Source: Actinobacteria bacterium UBA7398
GTDB lineage: Bacteria; Actinomycetota; Actinomycetes; Nanopelagicales; Nanopelagicaceae
DNA length: 35,508 nucleotides
NCBI GenBank assembly: GCA_002470135.1
Contig: DKNC01000047.1
Span: 2,627-38,134, forward strand
Direction of reading: 5' to 3'
Positions 1 through 8,478 of the stretch are shown here, in pieces. The translations under genes were made by a program, and so were the position numbers. The notes under the pieces were generated by a model. The model had not been told where the DNA came from, searched no databases, and saw nothing but the letters and a program-made list of their open reading frames with translations. Numbering within the stretch: position 1 is the first letter of the stretch; the number at the start of each line of letters is the position of its first letter.

Positions 1-2
1 CA

Positions 3-1820
3 GTAGATAAAGAACCAAAGACCGGACTAACCGGCGTTGAGGTTGTAATGACAAAATTACATGCTGGTGGAAAATTTGGCGGCGGCTCTTATAACGCAAC
101 CGGCGGCTTACATGGCGTTGGCGCATCTGTTGTAAACGCACTTGCATCTCGTCTTGATGTTGAAGTTGATCGAGATTCTAAAATTTATTGGATGTCATTT
201 AAACGCGGCGTTGCTGGAATTTTTGAGGGTGACGGACCAAATGCGCCTTTCGAAGCAAAATCCGGGCTACGGATTATTGGAAAAGTTTCCTCAAAAATTA
301 CTGGTACTCGGGTTAAATGGTGGTCGGATCGCCAAATATTCTTAAAAGATGCCGAACATGACATCGAAGAAATTTACGCACGGGCCCGCCAAACTTCTTA
401 TTTAGTTCCGGGCATTACGCTCATTGTTAATGACAATCGGAGCAAAGATAAGACAAGTGAGACTTTTTATCACAAAGGCGGCATTTCGGAATATTGCCAC
501 TTTTTACAGCCAGATGACCCAGTCGGCGATGTAATTCGACTGCAAGGGCGCGGTCACTATCAAGAAACAGTGCCGGTGCTTGATGACCAGGGCCACTTAG
601 AGCCGACCGATGTTGAGCGCGATATGGATGTAGATGTCGCAATTAAATGGGGCAACGGCTACGAGAGCACGATGCGCTCGTTTGTAAACATTATTACCAC
701 CCCTAAAGGCGGAACCCACGTTCAAGGATTTGAACGTGCTCTCACAAAAACTTTTAACGATATTTTGCGATCAACTGGAACGCTGAAAAAGAACGAGTTA
801 GATGTAATTAAAGATGACATTCTTGAAGGTTTAACCGCAGTCGTCACGGTCAGGATGCAAGAACCACAATTCGAAGGCCAGACCAAAGAAGTTCTAGGCA
901 CTCCCGCAGTAACGAAAATCGTAACTACGGTTGTTGGTGATGAGTTAAAAAAATTCTTCAATACGACAAAGCGCATCGATAAAGCTAACGGTCGATTAAT
1001 TCTAGAAAAGGTTGCGGCGGCATCTCGAACTCGTATCTCTTCTAGAGCCCATAAAGAATTGCAACGCCGCAAAAATGCGTTGGAGAGTTCCTCCTTACCT
1101 GCCAAACTTTCAGATTGCCGATCCGAAGATGTTTCTAGAACTGAATTATTTATAGTTGAAGGTGAATCTGCGCTAGGTACTACTAAAGCGGCGCGTAACT
1201 CGGAGTACCAAGCAATTTTGCCAATCCGCGGGAAAATTCTCAATGTTCAAAAAGCTTCGCTCTCTCAGATGCTTGATAACACTGAATGCGCCTCAATCAT
1301 TCAAGTTATCGGAGCCGGTTCTGGAAAATCATTCACCATAGATGATGCTCGATATGGGCGGGTAATTCTCATGTCAGATGCTGATGTTGATGGCGCACAT
1401 ATCCGCTGTTTGCTATTGACCCTTTTATATCGTTATATGAAACCGTTAATCGATGACGGTCGAGTTTTTGCGGCAATTCCACCGTTACATCGCATTGATA
1501 TTTTAGGCGGTGGCGGCAAGAAGGGTGAAGTCTTTTACACTTACTCTGATGATGAGATGAAAAAACTACTCGCGGATTTAGCCAAACAAGGAAAACGTTG
1601 GAAAGAACCGATCCAGCGCTATAAAGGTCTTGGTGAGATGGATTCGGATCAACTCCGTGAAACCACCATGGATCCAAACCATCGCACCCTTCGTAGAATT
1701 ACCGTAAAAGATGCAGCAGCTGCGGAGAAAATGTTCGAACTTTTGATGGGCAATGAAGTAGCGCCTCGCAAAGACTTTATTTCAACGGCAGATATCGATC
1801 GCGATCGGATCGACGCTTAA
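3..1820 (+). CDS. parE: DNA topoisomerase IV subunit B (ParE), 5'-truncated by window edge
   Basis: ATPase subunit of a type IIA topoisomerase, which with ParC decatenates and relaxes DNA. The reading frame is already open at base 3 and runs to TAA at 1818-1820, so the true start and the first part of the GHKL ATPase domain lie outside the window. From the ATG at 48 (residue 1) one sees the ATP-lid motif GGLHGVGASVVNAL (19-32), the transducer domain, the TOPRIM motif EGESA (371-375), the metal-binding DADVDG (444-449) and the C-terminal QRYKGLGEM (523-531). The usual TOPRIM sequence is EGDSA, so Asp is replaced by Glu here; the catalytic Glu and the DxD are intact. It is convergent with parC and shares the TTAA stop. 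ParE rather than GyrB is inferred from close resemblance to actinobacterial ParE and from the ParC neighbour. Confidence 0.93.
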   Translation, partial: VDKEPKTGLTGVEVVMTKLHAGGKFGGGSYNATGGLHGVGASVVNALASRLDVEVDRDSKIYWMSFKRGVAGIFEGDGPNAPFEAKSGLRIIGKVSSKITGTRVKWWSDRQIFLKDAEHDIEEIYARARQTSYLVPGITLIVNDNRSKDKTSETFYHKGGISEYCHFLQPDDPVGDVIRLQGRGHYQETVPVLDDQGHLEPTDVERDMDVDVAIKWGNGYESTMRSFVNIITTPKGGTHVQGFERALTKTFNDILRSTGTLKKNELDVIKDDILEGLTAVVTVRMQEPQFEGQTKEVLGTPAVTKIVTTVVGDELKKFFNTTKRIDKANGRLILEKVAAASRTRISSRAHKELQRRKNALESSSLPAKLSDCRSEDVSRTELFIVEGESALGTTKAARNSEYQAILPIRGKILNVQKASLSQMLDNTECASIIQVIGAGSGKSFTIDDARYGRVILMSDADVDGAHIRCLLLTLLYRYMKPLIDDGRVFAAIPPLHRIDILGGGGKKGEVFYTYSDDEMKKLLADLAKQGKRWKEPIQRYKGLGEMDSDQLRETTMDPNHRTLRRITVKDAAAAEKMFELLMGNEVAPRKDFISTADIDRDRIDA

Positions 1821-3343
1821 TCAATTAGTTTTGTACGACGTTCGGTCGCGTATTTCTTTGATACCTCAGTTAATTCATCCGATACTTGCTTTCGGAGCGC
1901 ATCGTCGCTCTTTAATAGCGCAGTTAGAGCGGCGATAGTTGCTTTAAGTTCTTTCTGCTCGGATTCTAATTCCAACTTAGACATTTTGGTTAGGCGCCGG
2001 AGTGGCATATCTAAAATATATGTAGCTTGCTCATCGCTTAACTTGAAACCTTTTATGAGCGCAGCTTTTGCGGCGTTAGCATCATCGCTACCTCGAATGA
2101 TTTTAATGACTTTGTCGATATCGATAATTGCCTTTAGAAGGCCATCTACTAAGTTCAATCTGGCAGTGGCTTTATCTTTACGGAAATTAGATCTACGAGT
2201 GACCACTTCAATACGATGGTTGATAAATACTTGGAGGAATTCTTTTAAGCCAAGAGTTCGTGGCTTTCCGCCAACTAGCGCGACTGCGTTAATGGAGAAA
2301 GCATCTTCAAGTGGGGTCAGCCGGTAGAGATTTGCCAATACTTCCTCTGGTTCAAACCCGTTCTTAAGTTCAATTACAACCTTTGTGCCTTGTTGGCCGT
2401 CGGTTAAATCGATTATGTCTGAAATTCCTTGAATTTTTTTAGCTTTAACTAAATCTGAAATCTTCTCAACAACTTTTTCTGGACCAATGTTAAATGGGAG
2501 CTCGGTAATTGTGATGCCAACTTTTCTCGATGTCACTTTACTAATTTCAACTTTGGCTCGAACTTTGAAAGCGCCTTTACCGGTTTGGTATGCCTCAAGC
2601 ACTCCTTCTTTGCCGACCAGCTCGCCACCGGTAGGGAAGTCAGGGCCAGGAATAAATTTCATTAATTGTTTTAGGGTTGCATTTGGCGTTTCAATCAAAT
2701 GTTTTGTCGCTGAAATTACTTCACCTAAGTTATGCGGCGCCATATTGGTAGCCATGCCGACCGCGATACCAGTCGTGCCATTTACTAAAAGGTTAGGAAA
2801 AGCCGCGGGTAGAACTTGCGGTTCCAATAATTGGCCATCGTAATTCGAAGCGAAATCCACGGTGTTCTCATCTGCTTCTTCGACCATCAACATGGCAGCG
2901 TTTGCTAATCGCGCTTCGGTGTAACGCATCGCGGCTGGACCAGCATCTAGCGATCCGAAGTTTCCGTGGCCATCAATAAGTGGCAATCGCATGGAAAAGT
3001 TTTGGGACATACGAACTAGCGCATCGTAGATAGCGCCATCCCCATGTGGATGCAATTTACCCATCACTTCACCAACGACTCGCGCACTCTTTACATGGCC
3101 GCGTTCGGGACGAAGCCCCATATCTGCCATCTGGTGCAGAATTCTTCGATGTACTGGTTTTAAACCATCGCGCGCATCTGGAAGTGCTCGTGAATAAATA
3201 ACTGAGTATGCATATTCCAGAAATGATTCTGACATTTCAGAGGAGACATCAATGTCAACGATCTTGCCAGCGTATTCGCCGGGCTTTGGACCGACAACCT
3301 TGGCTGTCTTCTTACTTGCTTTGCTCTCTGGCTTTTTACTCAC
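1817..3343 (-). CDS. parC: DNA topoisomerase IV subunit A (ParC), short form lacking the C-terminal domain
   Basis: Breakage-reunion subunit that forms the covalent DNA-tyrosine link. I start it at GTG 3343, giving 508 aa. Upstream codons to 3418 remain open but encode unconserved residues and overlap psuK. The winged-helix region contains LHPHGDGAIYDALVRM and the active-site tyrosine in RYTEARL (Tyr141 from this start). The tower follows, with LLVNGTTGIAVGMATNMAPH, and the final residues are a charged helix ending RRTKLID, the usual end of the 59-kDa core. GyrA/ParC proteins normally continue for about 300 residues with a beta-pinwheel domain. That domain is absent, and the DNA beyond belongs to convergent parE. 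The gene follows psuK by 32 bp on the same strand. No strong Shine-Dalgarno is visible; CAGAAT lies seven bases before GTG. Confidence 0.92.
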   Translation of the reverse strand: MSKKPESKASKKTAKVVGPKPGEYAGKIVDIDVSSEMSESFLEYAYSVIYSRALPDARDGLKPVHRRILHQMADMGLRPERGHVKSARVVGEVMGKLHPHGDGAIYDALVRMSQNFSMRLPLIDGHGNFGSLDAGPAAMRYTEARLANAAMLMVEEADENTVDFASNYDGQLLEPQVLPAAFPNLLVNGTTGIAVGMATNMAPHNLGEVISATKHLIETPNATLKQLMKFIPGPDFPTGGELVGKEGVLEAYQTGKGAFKVRAKVEISKVTSRKVGITITELPFNIGPEKVVEKISDLVKAKKIQGISDIIDLTDGQQGTKVVIELKNGFEPEEVLANLYRLTPLEDAFSINAVALVGGKPRTLGLKEFLQVFINHRIEVVTRRSNFRKDKATARLNLVDGLLKAIIDIDKVIKIIRGSDDANAAKAALIKGFKLSDEQATYILDMPLRRLTKMSKLELESEQKELKATIAALTALLKSDDALRKQVSDELTEVSKKYATERRTKLID

Positions 3344-3375
3344 GGGCGTGATTCTGCCAAGTAAAAGTAGAAAAG

Positions 3376-4263
3376 TTAGGGATTGACTGGCGGTCTTGCT
3401 CCGATAATTGCGACACATTGGGTTGCAAGGTCAATTGCGCTTCCCATTGCGGCCAATAGATCAGGTTTTTCTATCCAAGAACCGATAAATCCGGCAGCGA
3501 ATGCATCGCCAGCGCCAGTTGTATCAATTACATTTGCAGATTTTGCTGATACTTCAAGAGAATCAAGATCACGTTTAATCGCAATAGCTCCTTGAGATCC
3601 GCGTTTGATTACAACAATTGGGACTAATTCGTTAAGTTCTTTAAGCGCTAATTGGATATCACTTCTTCCAGTTAAATAAAAGGCCTCTTCCTCATTAAGA
3701 ATTACGATATCCATTCTAGGCAGAATATTTTTTACAGATGCTAGACCGACATGGTTCATAGTTCCGACTGAAGCTGGGTCAAAAATAATTGGAATTTTTG
3801 CAGATGTGATTGCGTTCACCATCGCAACCACCCCAGTAGTAGACGCTGGATTCAGCAGCGAATATCCAGATAGATAAACTGCTGAAACATTATCCAAAGC
3901 TGGTAGATCCGAAAGGTTTAAGCCGGAATTTGCACCAGATTCCGGAAACATTGTTCGTTCGCCAGTTTTATCTACTAGCACTGCGACTACTCCAGTTTGT
4001 GCGCCTTGAATAACTATATTTCCATGCTGCACGCCTAATTTATCAAGCTCGGCCATTACTGCGGTGCCGGCAGGATCATCCCCAACTCGGGATACAAGTT
4101 GTACTTTGTGGCTTGAGAAAGCTAACCATGAAGCCACATTTGCCGCTGCGCCACCACCATGTGTTGAGATCTTGGCCGGGGTATCACTTCCGTAATTAAC
4201 CTCAGTGTTGATTCGAATTACAACATCAAGCATCACATCACCGATGCAAAGGATTAGCCCCAT
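3376..4263 (-). CDS. psuK: PfkB-family sugar kinase, probably pseudouridine kinase
   Basis: A 295-residue ribokinase/PfkB-fold kinase. The N-terminal sugar-binding signature GGGAAANVASWLA (36-48) and the C-terminal catalytic signature DTTGAGDAF (247-255, catalytic Asp253) are both intact. The family phosphorylates sugars or nucleosides with ATP. The fold alone does not fix the substrate. The gene starts 2 bp after the stop of psuG, and PfkB kinases paired with PsuG convert pseudouridine to pseudouridine 5'-phosphate, so pseudouridine is the best inference. Ribose or another nucleoside remains possible. The start is ATG at 4263; no strong ribosome-binding site is seen, consistent with translational coupling to psuG. 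Confidence 0.85.
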   Translation of the reverse strand: MGLILCIGDVMLDVVIRINTEVNYGSDTPAKISTHGGGAAANVASWLAFSSHKVQLVSRVGDDPAGTAVMAELDKLGVQHGNIVIQGAQTGVVAVLVDKTGERTMFPESGANSGLNLSDLPALDNVSAVYLSGYSLLNPASTTGVVAMVNAITSAKIPIIFDPASVGTMNHVGLASVKNILPRMDIVILNEEEAFYLTGRSDIQLALKELNELVPIVVIKRGSQGAIAIKRDLDSLEVSAKSANVIDTTGAGDAFAAGFIGSWIEKPDLLAAMGSAIDLATQCVAIIGARPPVNP

Positions 4264-4265
4264 TT

Positions 4266-5159
4266 TTATTGGGCAGCTGCGGCAATTTGTGCCGCTAGTT
4301 TTGCGTTTGATTTAATAATTTCAATATTTACTCTAAGAGATTCGCCATTGCTGGCGTTGTGAAAGAAATCTAGCAAAAACGGGGTGACCACTTTGCCAGT
4401 AATATTTTTTGCCGCTGCACTTTCTAAGCCAGCTTTTAAAAGTTGATCATGGGTTGTGCGTGCCATCTCAGTTTCTACTGGATTGGCAACAATTAATGCG
4501 CAATTATCAGTTTTAAGTTGGCGACGCTTACTTAAGATTTGTACAATCTCAGATACCGAATCCACTCGATGTTCTAGTGGAAATCCGGAATCAATCAAAT
4601 AGAAACCAGGGAATCGGTCAGTCTTGTAACCGATTAACGGAATACCAAAAGTTTCTAACCGTTCCAAAGTGGCTGCCACATCTAAGATTGATTTAACACC
4701 GGCGCAAATAACGGTGATTGGGGTAGTTGCAAGTGCAAATAGATCTGCAGATTCATCCCAAGATTCGCGAGCACCGCTATGGACGCCACCCAAACCGCCG
4801 GTTGCAAAATAAGAAATACCGGCAGCATGTGCAATCTGGGCAGTTGCAGCGACTGTAGTGGCCGCGCTAAATCCTTTAGCTGCAAATATTGCTAAGTCTC
4901 TAGTGGATGCTTTTGCTACATTTGTATCATTTGCAATTCGATCTAATTCATTTGGCTCTAATCCAATGTGAACTTCGCCGTCAATCATTGCAATTGTTGC
5001 CGGAGTTGCACCGTTAGCTCGAACAATCGCTTCAACCTCAAGGGCGACTTCTAAATTTGCTGGACGCGGGAGTCCGTGGCTAATAATCGTTGATTCCAAG
5101 GCAACAATTGGAGATTTATCGGAAATCGCACGCTTTACCGCAGTAGCGAAAGTGCTCAT
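4266..5159 (-). CDS. psuG: Pseudouridine-5'-phosphate glycosidase
   Basis: Cleaves the C-C glycosidic bond of pseudouridine 5'-phosphate to uracil and ribose 5-phosphate, the salvage route for pseudouridine from RNA turnover. The family motifs ALESTIISHGLPRP (near the N-terminus, with the conserved Glu), KASTRDL, TGGLGGVH and GVKSILDVAATLE (conserved Lys) are all present, as is the C-terminal KNITGKVVTPFLL. I choose ATG 5159 (297 aa) over the in-frame TTG at 5180. A TANNNT-type hexamer (TAACCT, 5168-5173) lies eight bases before this ATG, suggesting a very short leader. It is first in a two-gene operon with psuK and divergent from the phosphodiesterase gene, with 44 bp between start codons. 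Confidence 0.93.
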   Translation of the reverse strand: MSTFATAVKRAISDKSPIVALESTIISHGLPRPANLEVALEVEAIVRANGATPATIAMIDGEVHIGLEPNELDRIANDTNVAKASTRDLAIFAAKGFSAATTVAATAQIAHAAGISYFATGGLGGVHSGARESWDESADLFALATTPITVICAGVKSILDVAATLERLETFGIPLIGYKTDRFPGFYLIDSGFPLEHRVDSVSEIVQILSKRRQLKTDNCALIVANPVETEMARTTHDQLLKAGLESAAAKNITGKVVTPFLLDFFHNASNGESLRVNIEIIKSNAKLAAQIAAAAQ

Positions 5160-5167
5160 AAGGCTGA

Positions 5168-5173
5168 AGGTTA
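5168..5173 (-). promoter_or_regulatory. Candidate -10 element for psuG (short leader)
   Basis: TAACCT on the minus strand, eight bases before the psuG ATG. It fits the TANNNT -10 pattern seen at other starts here, but the spacing is longer than the usual six, so support is moderate. It sits in the 44-bp divergent gap shared with the phosphodiesterase gene. Confidence 0.4.
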
Positions 5174-5203
5174 TCGTCAATTTTTACTGGAAAGATACGC
5201 CCT

Positions 5204-6307
5204 ATGGCGCACCTTCTCTCTGACTTATCACAGTCAGTTTTTTCGAGCCTAGGTTTAGCAGATACGGAAGATTCGCTTTTAATCGGGGAGAGCCCGACAG
5301 CACGTGAGTGCATAGTTCTTATTGATGGCATGGGATGTAATGCAATTGCGGAATATGGTTCACAACTTCCGATTAAAGATCAAATGAAATTTATCGCGAC
5401 GCTATCGTCTAACTTTCCGTCTACCACAGTTACTAATTTAACTTCTTTAGGTACCGGAGTTCATCCAGGCGAACATGGCATGTTGGGATACACCATGCGA
5501 GTTCCAAGAAGCGGCGTACCGGGACGACTTCTAAACGCATTACGTTGGGATGAAAGAGTTGATCCAGTTACGTGGCAGAACGTTGATACCCTCTTCGAAC
5601 GTGGAGTTCGTGCTGGAATTTCGGTCTCGCATGTAGCTGCGAAACGCTATCAAGATAGTGGTTTTACTGAAGCTGCGCTGCGGGGTGCTCAATATCGTGG
5701 CGGTAATAGTTCGACTGAATTGATTACGCAAGCGGCAATCGCACTAGCAAAGCCAAATTCGTTTGCATATGTTTACATCAGCGATTTGGATGAGGCGGCT
5801 CATAGCGATGGTATGGGTTCAGAGAAATGGTTAGTGGCACTTGCAAAAACTAATGAGTTAGTAACTGGGCTCCTGGAACGGTTGCCATCTGGAACTCGAA
5901 TTTGGTTGACTGCCGACCACGGCATGATTAATCGGAAAGATTTCACCGTATTAGGCAAAGATAATTCGCTATTGGAAAATGTAACTTTATTAGGCGGCGA
6001 ACCGAGAGCCAGACATCTATATGTGAGAGATGGTTCGGACGGTGATGTGCTTTTGCAATGGAAAGAGTTTTTTGGCGAGACTGTTTCGTTATTTTTGAAA
6101 AAAGATGCAATAGCGGCGGGCTTATTTGGCGCACTTGTTACAGAAGATAGCTTTGATCGGTTGGGCGATGTAATTGCGATTCCTAATGGCGATTTGGTAT
6201 TGATTGAACCGGATAAGGAAAAACAACAATTAGCTATGGTTGGCCATCATGGCGGACTTACGTCAGCTGAGTTAGAAATTCCGTTGTACTACGGAAGTGC
6301 AAGTTAA
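5204..6307 (+). CDS. Alkaline phosphatase superfamily protein (type I phosphodiesterase/nucleotide pyrophosphatase)
   Basis: A 367-residue protein of the nucleotide pyrophosphatase/phosphodiesterase branch. Metal-binding and nucleophile motifs appear in order: LIDGMG (Asp41), the Thr nucleophile region STTVTNLTSLGTG (about 73-85), DLDEAAH (194-200), TADHG (237-241) and GHHGG near the C-terminus. The family hydrolyses phosphodiester or phosphoanhydride bonds using two metal ions. There is no obvious signal peptide, so it is probably cytoplasmic or non-classically located. A GGAAAG sequence about nine bases before ATG 5204 can act as a ribosome-binding site. It is divergent from psuG and convergent with sepH, with only 2 bp between stops. 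Substrate unknown; a link to nucleotide salvage with psuG-psuK is only suggestive. Confidence 0.87.
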   Translation: MAHLLSDLSQSVFSSLGLADTEDSLLIGESPTARECIVLIDGMGCNAIAEYGSQLPIKDQMKFIATLSSNFPSTTVTNLTSLGTGVHPGEHGMLGYTMRVPRSGVPGRLLNALRWDERVDPVTWQNVDTLFERGVRAGISVSHVAAKRYQDSGFTEAALRGAQYRGGNSSTELITQAAIALAKPNSFAYVYISDLDEAAHSDGMGSEKWLVALAKTNELVTGLLERLPSGTRIWLTADHGMINRKDFTVLGKDNSLLENVTLLGGEPRARHLYVRDGSDGDVLLQWKEFFGETVSLFLKKDAIAAGLFGALVTEDSFDRLGDVIAIPNGDLVLIEPDKEKQQLAMVGHHGGLTSAELEIPLYYGSAS

Positions 6308-6309
6308 AT

Positions 6310-7188
6310 TTATTCTTCCGCTTCATCTTTGTCGCGCTTAGAGCCAAACATAATGTCATCCCAAGAGGGGATTGAAATTCTCCGTTTTACACCATCGCGC
6401 TTTGCTTCTGGCTCAATATCTAAAGTTTCTTGAAGCGCTGGTGCCGTTGGAGTTTCAATTGGATTATCTTCTTCTTGCATCGGGTCAGTCCTAACTGCGA
6501 CCAACCGTGGAGCTTGCCTATCTGAAGTCGATGTATCCCCAGTTGGGAAAATCATGCCATGGTCATTGCGTGGCGCTGGCTTCGCAAGACTTTCTTCGCC
6601 GCCAATCCATCGAGCACCTTCATCTTCTGAAGTTAAAGTTTTACGAGCTGCATCAAAACTCCAAGTTGCAGTTCCGGCGCCATCTCGGTTTGGATAATCT
6701 AAATTAATTTTCCAGCTACCGTCTTCACTCCTTGCAGTATTCCAATTTACTAAATTCATATCGACGCCACGTGGCGCGAGTCGATGCAATACCAATTCTG
6801 CAAGAGTTTGCGATTGCGAATCTTTTCGTAATGGAGTTTTCTGCGCTAAGTCCACGATGTATGCGCGTTCTTGCATGATTGGTCCAGAAAACCGTTCAAT
6901 CTTGTCCATTGAAACATTTCCTATGCGTGAAATTTCGTCAGCGCGTTCGCCTGCGCGCAACCGAGCTTGAATCTCTTTAATAGTCATAACTTCCGGAGTT
7001 TGATCTAGGACGGCCGCAAGTTTTGCTTGATTTACAGTTGCGCGGAGCGAGTCGCTAATTCGAACCGTGTAAGTTACGCCGCCGTTATCGGTTAGTTCCA
7101 GATGGTTGCCATCTTCAGAGCGGCCTACGACTCGAAGATCCTTATTTTCGGATGGCTCATCTGAATTCACGGGGAAAGATTGCCACAA
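6310..7188 (-). CDS. sepH: Septation protein SepH
   Basis: An actinobacterial cell-division protein that interacts with FtsZ and helps Z-ring assembly. The N-terminal DUF3071 region begins with the characteristic LRVVGRSEDGNHLEL and continues with a helix-turn-helix-like segment around TIKEIQARLRAGERADEI and IERFSGPIMQERAYI. The middle is variable and acidic/proline-rich. The last residues carry the conserved C-terminal motif RRISIPSWDDIMFG (about 267-280) before a charged tail. The start is uncertain: TTG 7188 is preceded by GAGAGA, while in-frame GTG 7170 has CAATCT exactly six bases upstream, close to the leaderless pattern used here. It is transcribed away from the MFS gene end and convergent with the phosphodiesterase. 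Confidence 0.9.
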   Translation of the reverse strand: MWQSFPVNSDEPSENKDLRVVGRSEDGNHLELTDNGGVTYTVRISDSLRATVNQAKLAAVLDQTPEVMTIKEIQARLRAGERADEISRIGNVSMDKIERFSGPIMQERAYIVDLAQKTPLRKDSQSQTLAELVLHRLAPRGVDMNLVNWNTARSEDGSWKINLDYPNRDGAGTATWSFDAARKTLTSEDEGARWIGGEESLAKPAPRNDHGMIFPTGDTSTSDRQAPRLVAVRTDPMQEEDNPIETPTAPALQETLDIEPEAKRDGVKRRISIPSWDDIMFGSKRDKDEAEE

Positions 7189-7235
7189 TCTCTCGAGTAA
7201 GTCAGGGATAACACTCGATAAACCCGACCTAATGA

Positions 7236-8447
7236 CTATTTTATTCTAGGTTTTAGCCAGACCTTAAAGTAGAAAATCAAAGTTAGTATTGAAATTCCCA
7301 TTGCGGTAACTGGCACTATAAATGCAGTTTGAGCGCCTGTTGTATCAATAATGTGACCTGTTATGGCACCTGGAAGCGCGCCACCCAATATTAATCCGGA
7401 GAGAATCCACGCCAGCGTTTCAGTAACTTGATTTTCTTCTACTAAATTTTCAGCTGCGGTATATCCAGCAACAATAAGTGGCGCGATAAATATTCCGTTG
7501 AGAAATAGCGCAATTGAAAGCATCAGCAGATTACCGGGGAAAAGTTTCGCTGCAAACAAGAGCGGGAGAGTAAAAATAGCCAGCGCTATGGTAAAAAATA
7601 TATACCGGCTCTGTGCTGAAATTCTCCAGTGCTGCGCACCATTGATAAAGGCTGCGATCAAACTTCCCAAAGCCCAAATTGCATACAGCAATCCAGTCTG
7701 CGACTTTGCTCCGTATTGATCAGCATAGGCAACTACGATTAAGCCGATTGCGGCAAATGATGCGCCAGTGAAAATAAACGGCAAAAAGATCGCCTGTACT
7801 TCCAGAGTAAAAATTGGATTTTTATGTTTTACGCCTTTTATTTTAGGGTGTGGCATAGGTTCAGTCGCTTTTTGCGCTATGAAAAGTGTCGAGCCAATTG
7901 ATAGAAAAATTGCGGCGGCTAACACGCCAGCGTATGGTCCGACATTGGTAGCGCATAAAGTTGTAATTATTGGTCCAACCATAAAAACTATTTCATCGAG
8001 CAAAGATTCAACCGAGTAAGCAGTGTTCATTAATTTTGAATCACCGTTAAGAACATGGGACCAGCGCCGTCTAACCATTTGACCGGTGCCAACAAATACG
8101 CCTTCAAAGATGATTAACAATATAAACCAGCTCCATCTTGGCGCATCAAGTCGAATCACAGTTAAGAAGCCAAGTAGCGCGCTGATGTGAATCGGCACTG
8201 CAATCGCAAGAATCCGGCTCTGGCCATATCGATCAGCCGCGCGTGACCAAAATGGCGCAACGAAAGCGGCCATCAGCGCACCAATTGCAGTAAAAGTTCC
8301 AGCTAGCGCATAGGAGTCAGTTTTTGCCACGATAACGAAAACAATTGCAATGGACATCATAGAAATCGGCATCCGCGCAATGAATGCGGCGAGCGAGAAT
8401 TTAAAAGCACCTTTTGTGCGATATATGTTTAAGTAAGGCGCAATCAT
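7236..8447 (-). CDS. MFS transporter
   Basis: A 403-residue membrane protein with about twelve hydrophobic segments. The loop between segments 2 and 3 reads APFWSRAADRYGQSRIL, the major facilitator signature, and a second charged loop lies midway (around residues 190-210). These transporters move small solutes by ion coupling. No substrate can be assigned; the profile resembles drug or sugar efflux carriers. The ATG at 8447 is preceded, exactly six bases upstream, by the -10-like TAGGCT (8454-8459), so the mRNA is probably leaderless. It is divergent from the inositol monophosphatase gene, with 31 bp between starts. Confidence 0.85.
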   Translation of the reverse strand: MIAPYLNIYRTKGAFKFSLAAFIARMPISMMSIAIVFVIVAKTDSYALAGTFTAIGALMAAFVAPFWSRAADRYGQSRILAIAVPIHISALLGFLTVIRLDAPRWSWFILLIIFEGVFVGTGQMVRRRWSHVLNGDSKLMNTAYSVESLLDEIVFMVGPIITTLCATNVGPYAGVLAAAIFLSIGSTLFIAQKATEPMPHPKIKGVKHKNPIFTLEVQAIFLPFIFTGASFAAIGLIVVAYADQYGAKSQTGLLYAIWALGSLIAAFINGAQHWRISAQSRYIFFTIALAIFTLPLLFAAKLFPGNLLMLSIALFLNGIFIAPLIVAGYTAAENLVEENQVTETLAWILSGLILGGALPGAITGHIIDTTGAQTAFIVPVTAMGISILTLIFYFKVWLKPRIK

Positions 8448-8453
8448 GAGGAT

Positions 8454-8459
8454 AGCCTA
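8454..8459 (-). promoter_or_regulatory. -10 element (TAGGCT) of the leaderless MFS gene
   Basis: On the minus strand the hexamer TAGGCT is followed by six bases (ATCCTC) and then ATG. This matches TANNNT at the distance expected if transcription starts at the A of ATG. The same hexamer at the same spacing precedes nfo. Confidence 0.6.
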
Positions 8460-8467
8460 GCCGTGGT

Positions 8468-8473
8468 TAGATT
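8468..8473 (+). promoter_or_regulatory. -10 element (TAGATT) of the inositol monophosphatase family gene
   Basis: TAGATT followed by five bases and ATG 8479. It lies back to back with the MFS -10 element, eight bases apart, inside a 31-bp bidirectional promoter. Confidence 0.5.
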
Positions 8474-8478
8474 AAGAC

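Noticed and set aside
1369..1677. Antisense open frame in parE, and similar antisense frames in crtI, crtE, parC and pknB
   Set aside because: They lie opposite strongly conserved proteins, show no recognisable family, and reflect codon bias of the real genes.
1797..1814. GATC/CGATCG-rich palindromic stretch at the parE end as a protein-binding site
   Set aside because: It encodes the repeated Asp-Arg residues at the ParE C-terminus, and no similar cluster occurs elsewhere.
3344..3418. Longer N-terminus for ParC reaching back to 3418
   Set aside because: It overlaps the end of psuK and adds a sequence unlike any ParC; GTG 3343 gives a normal N-terminus.
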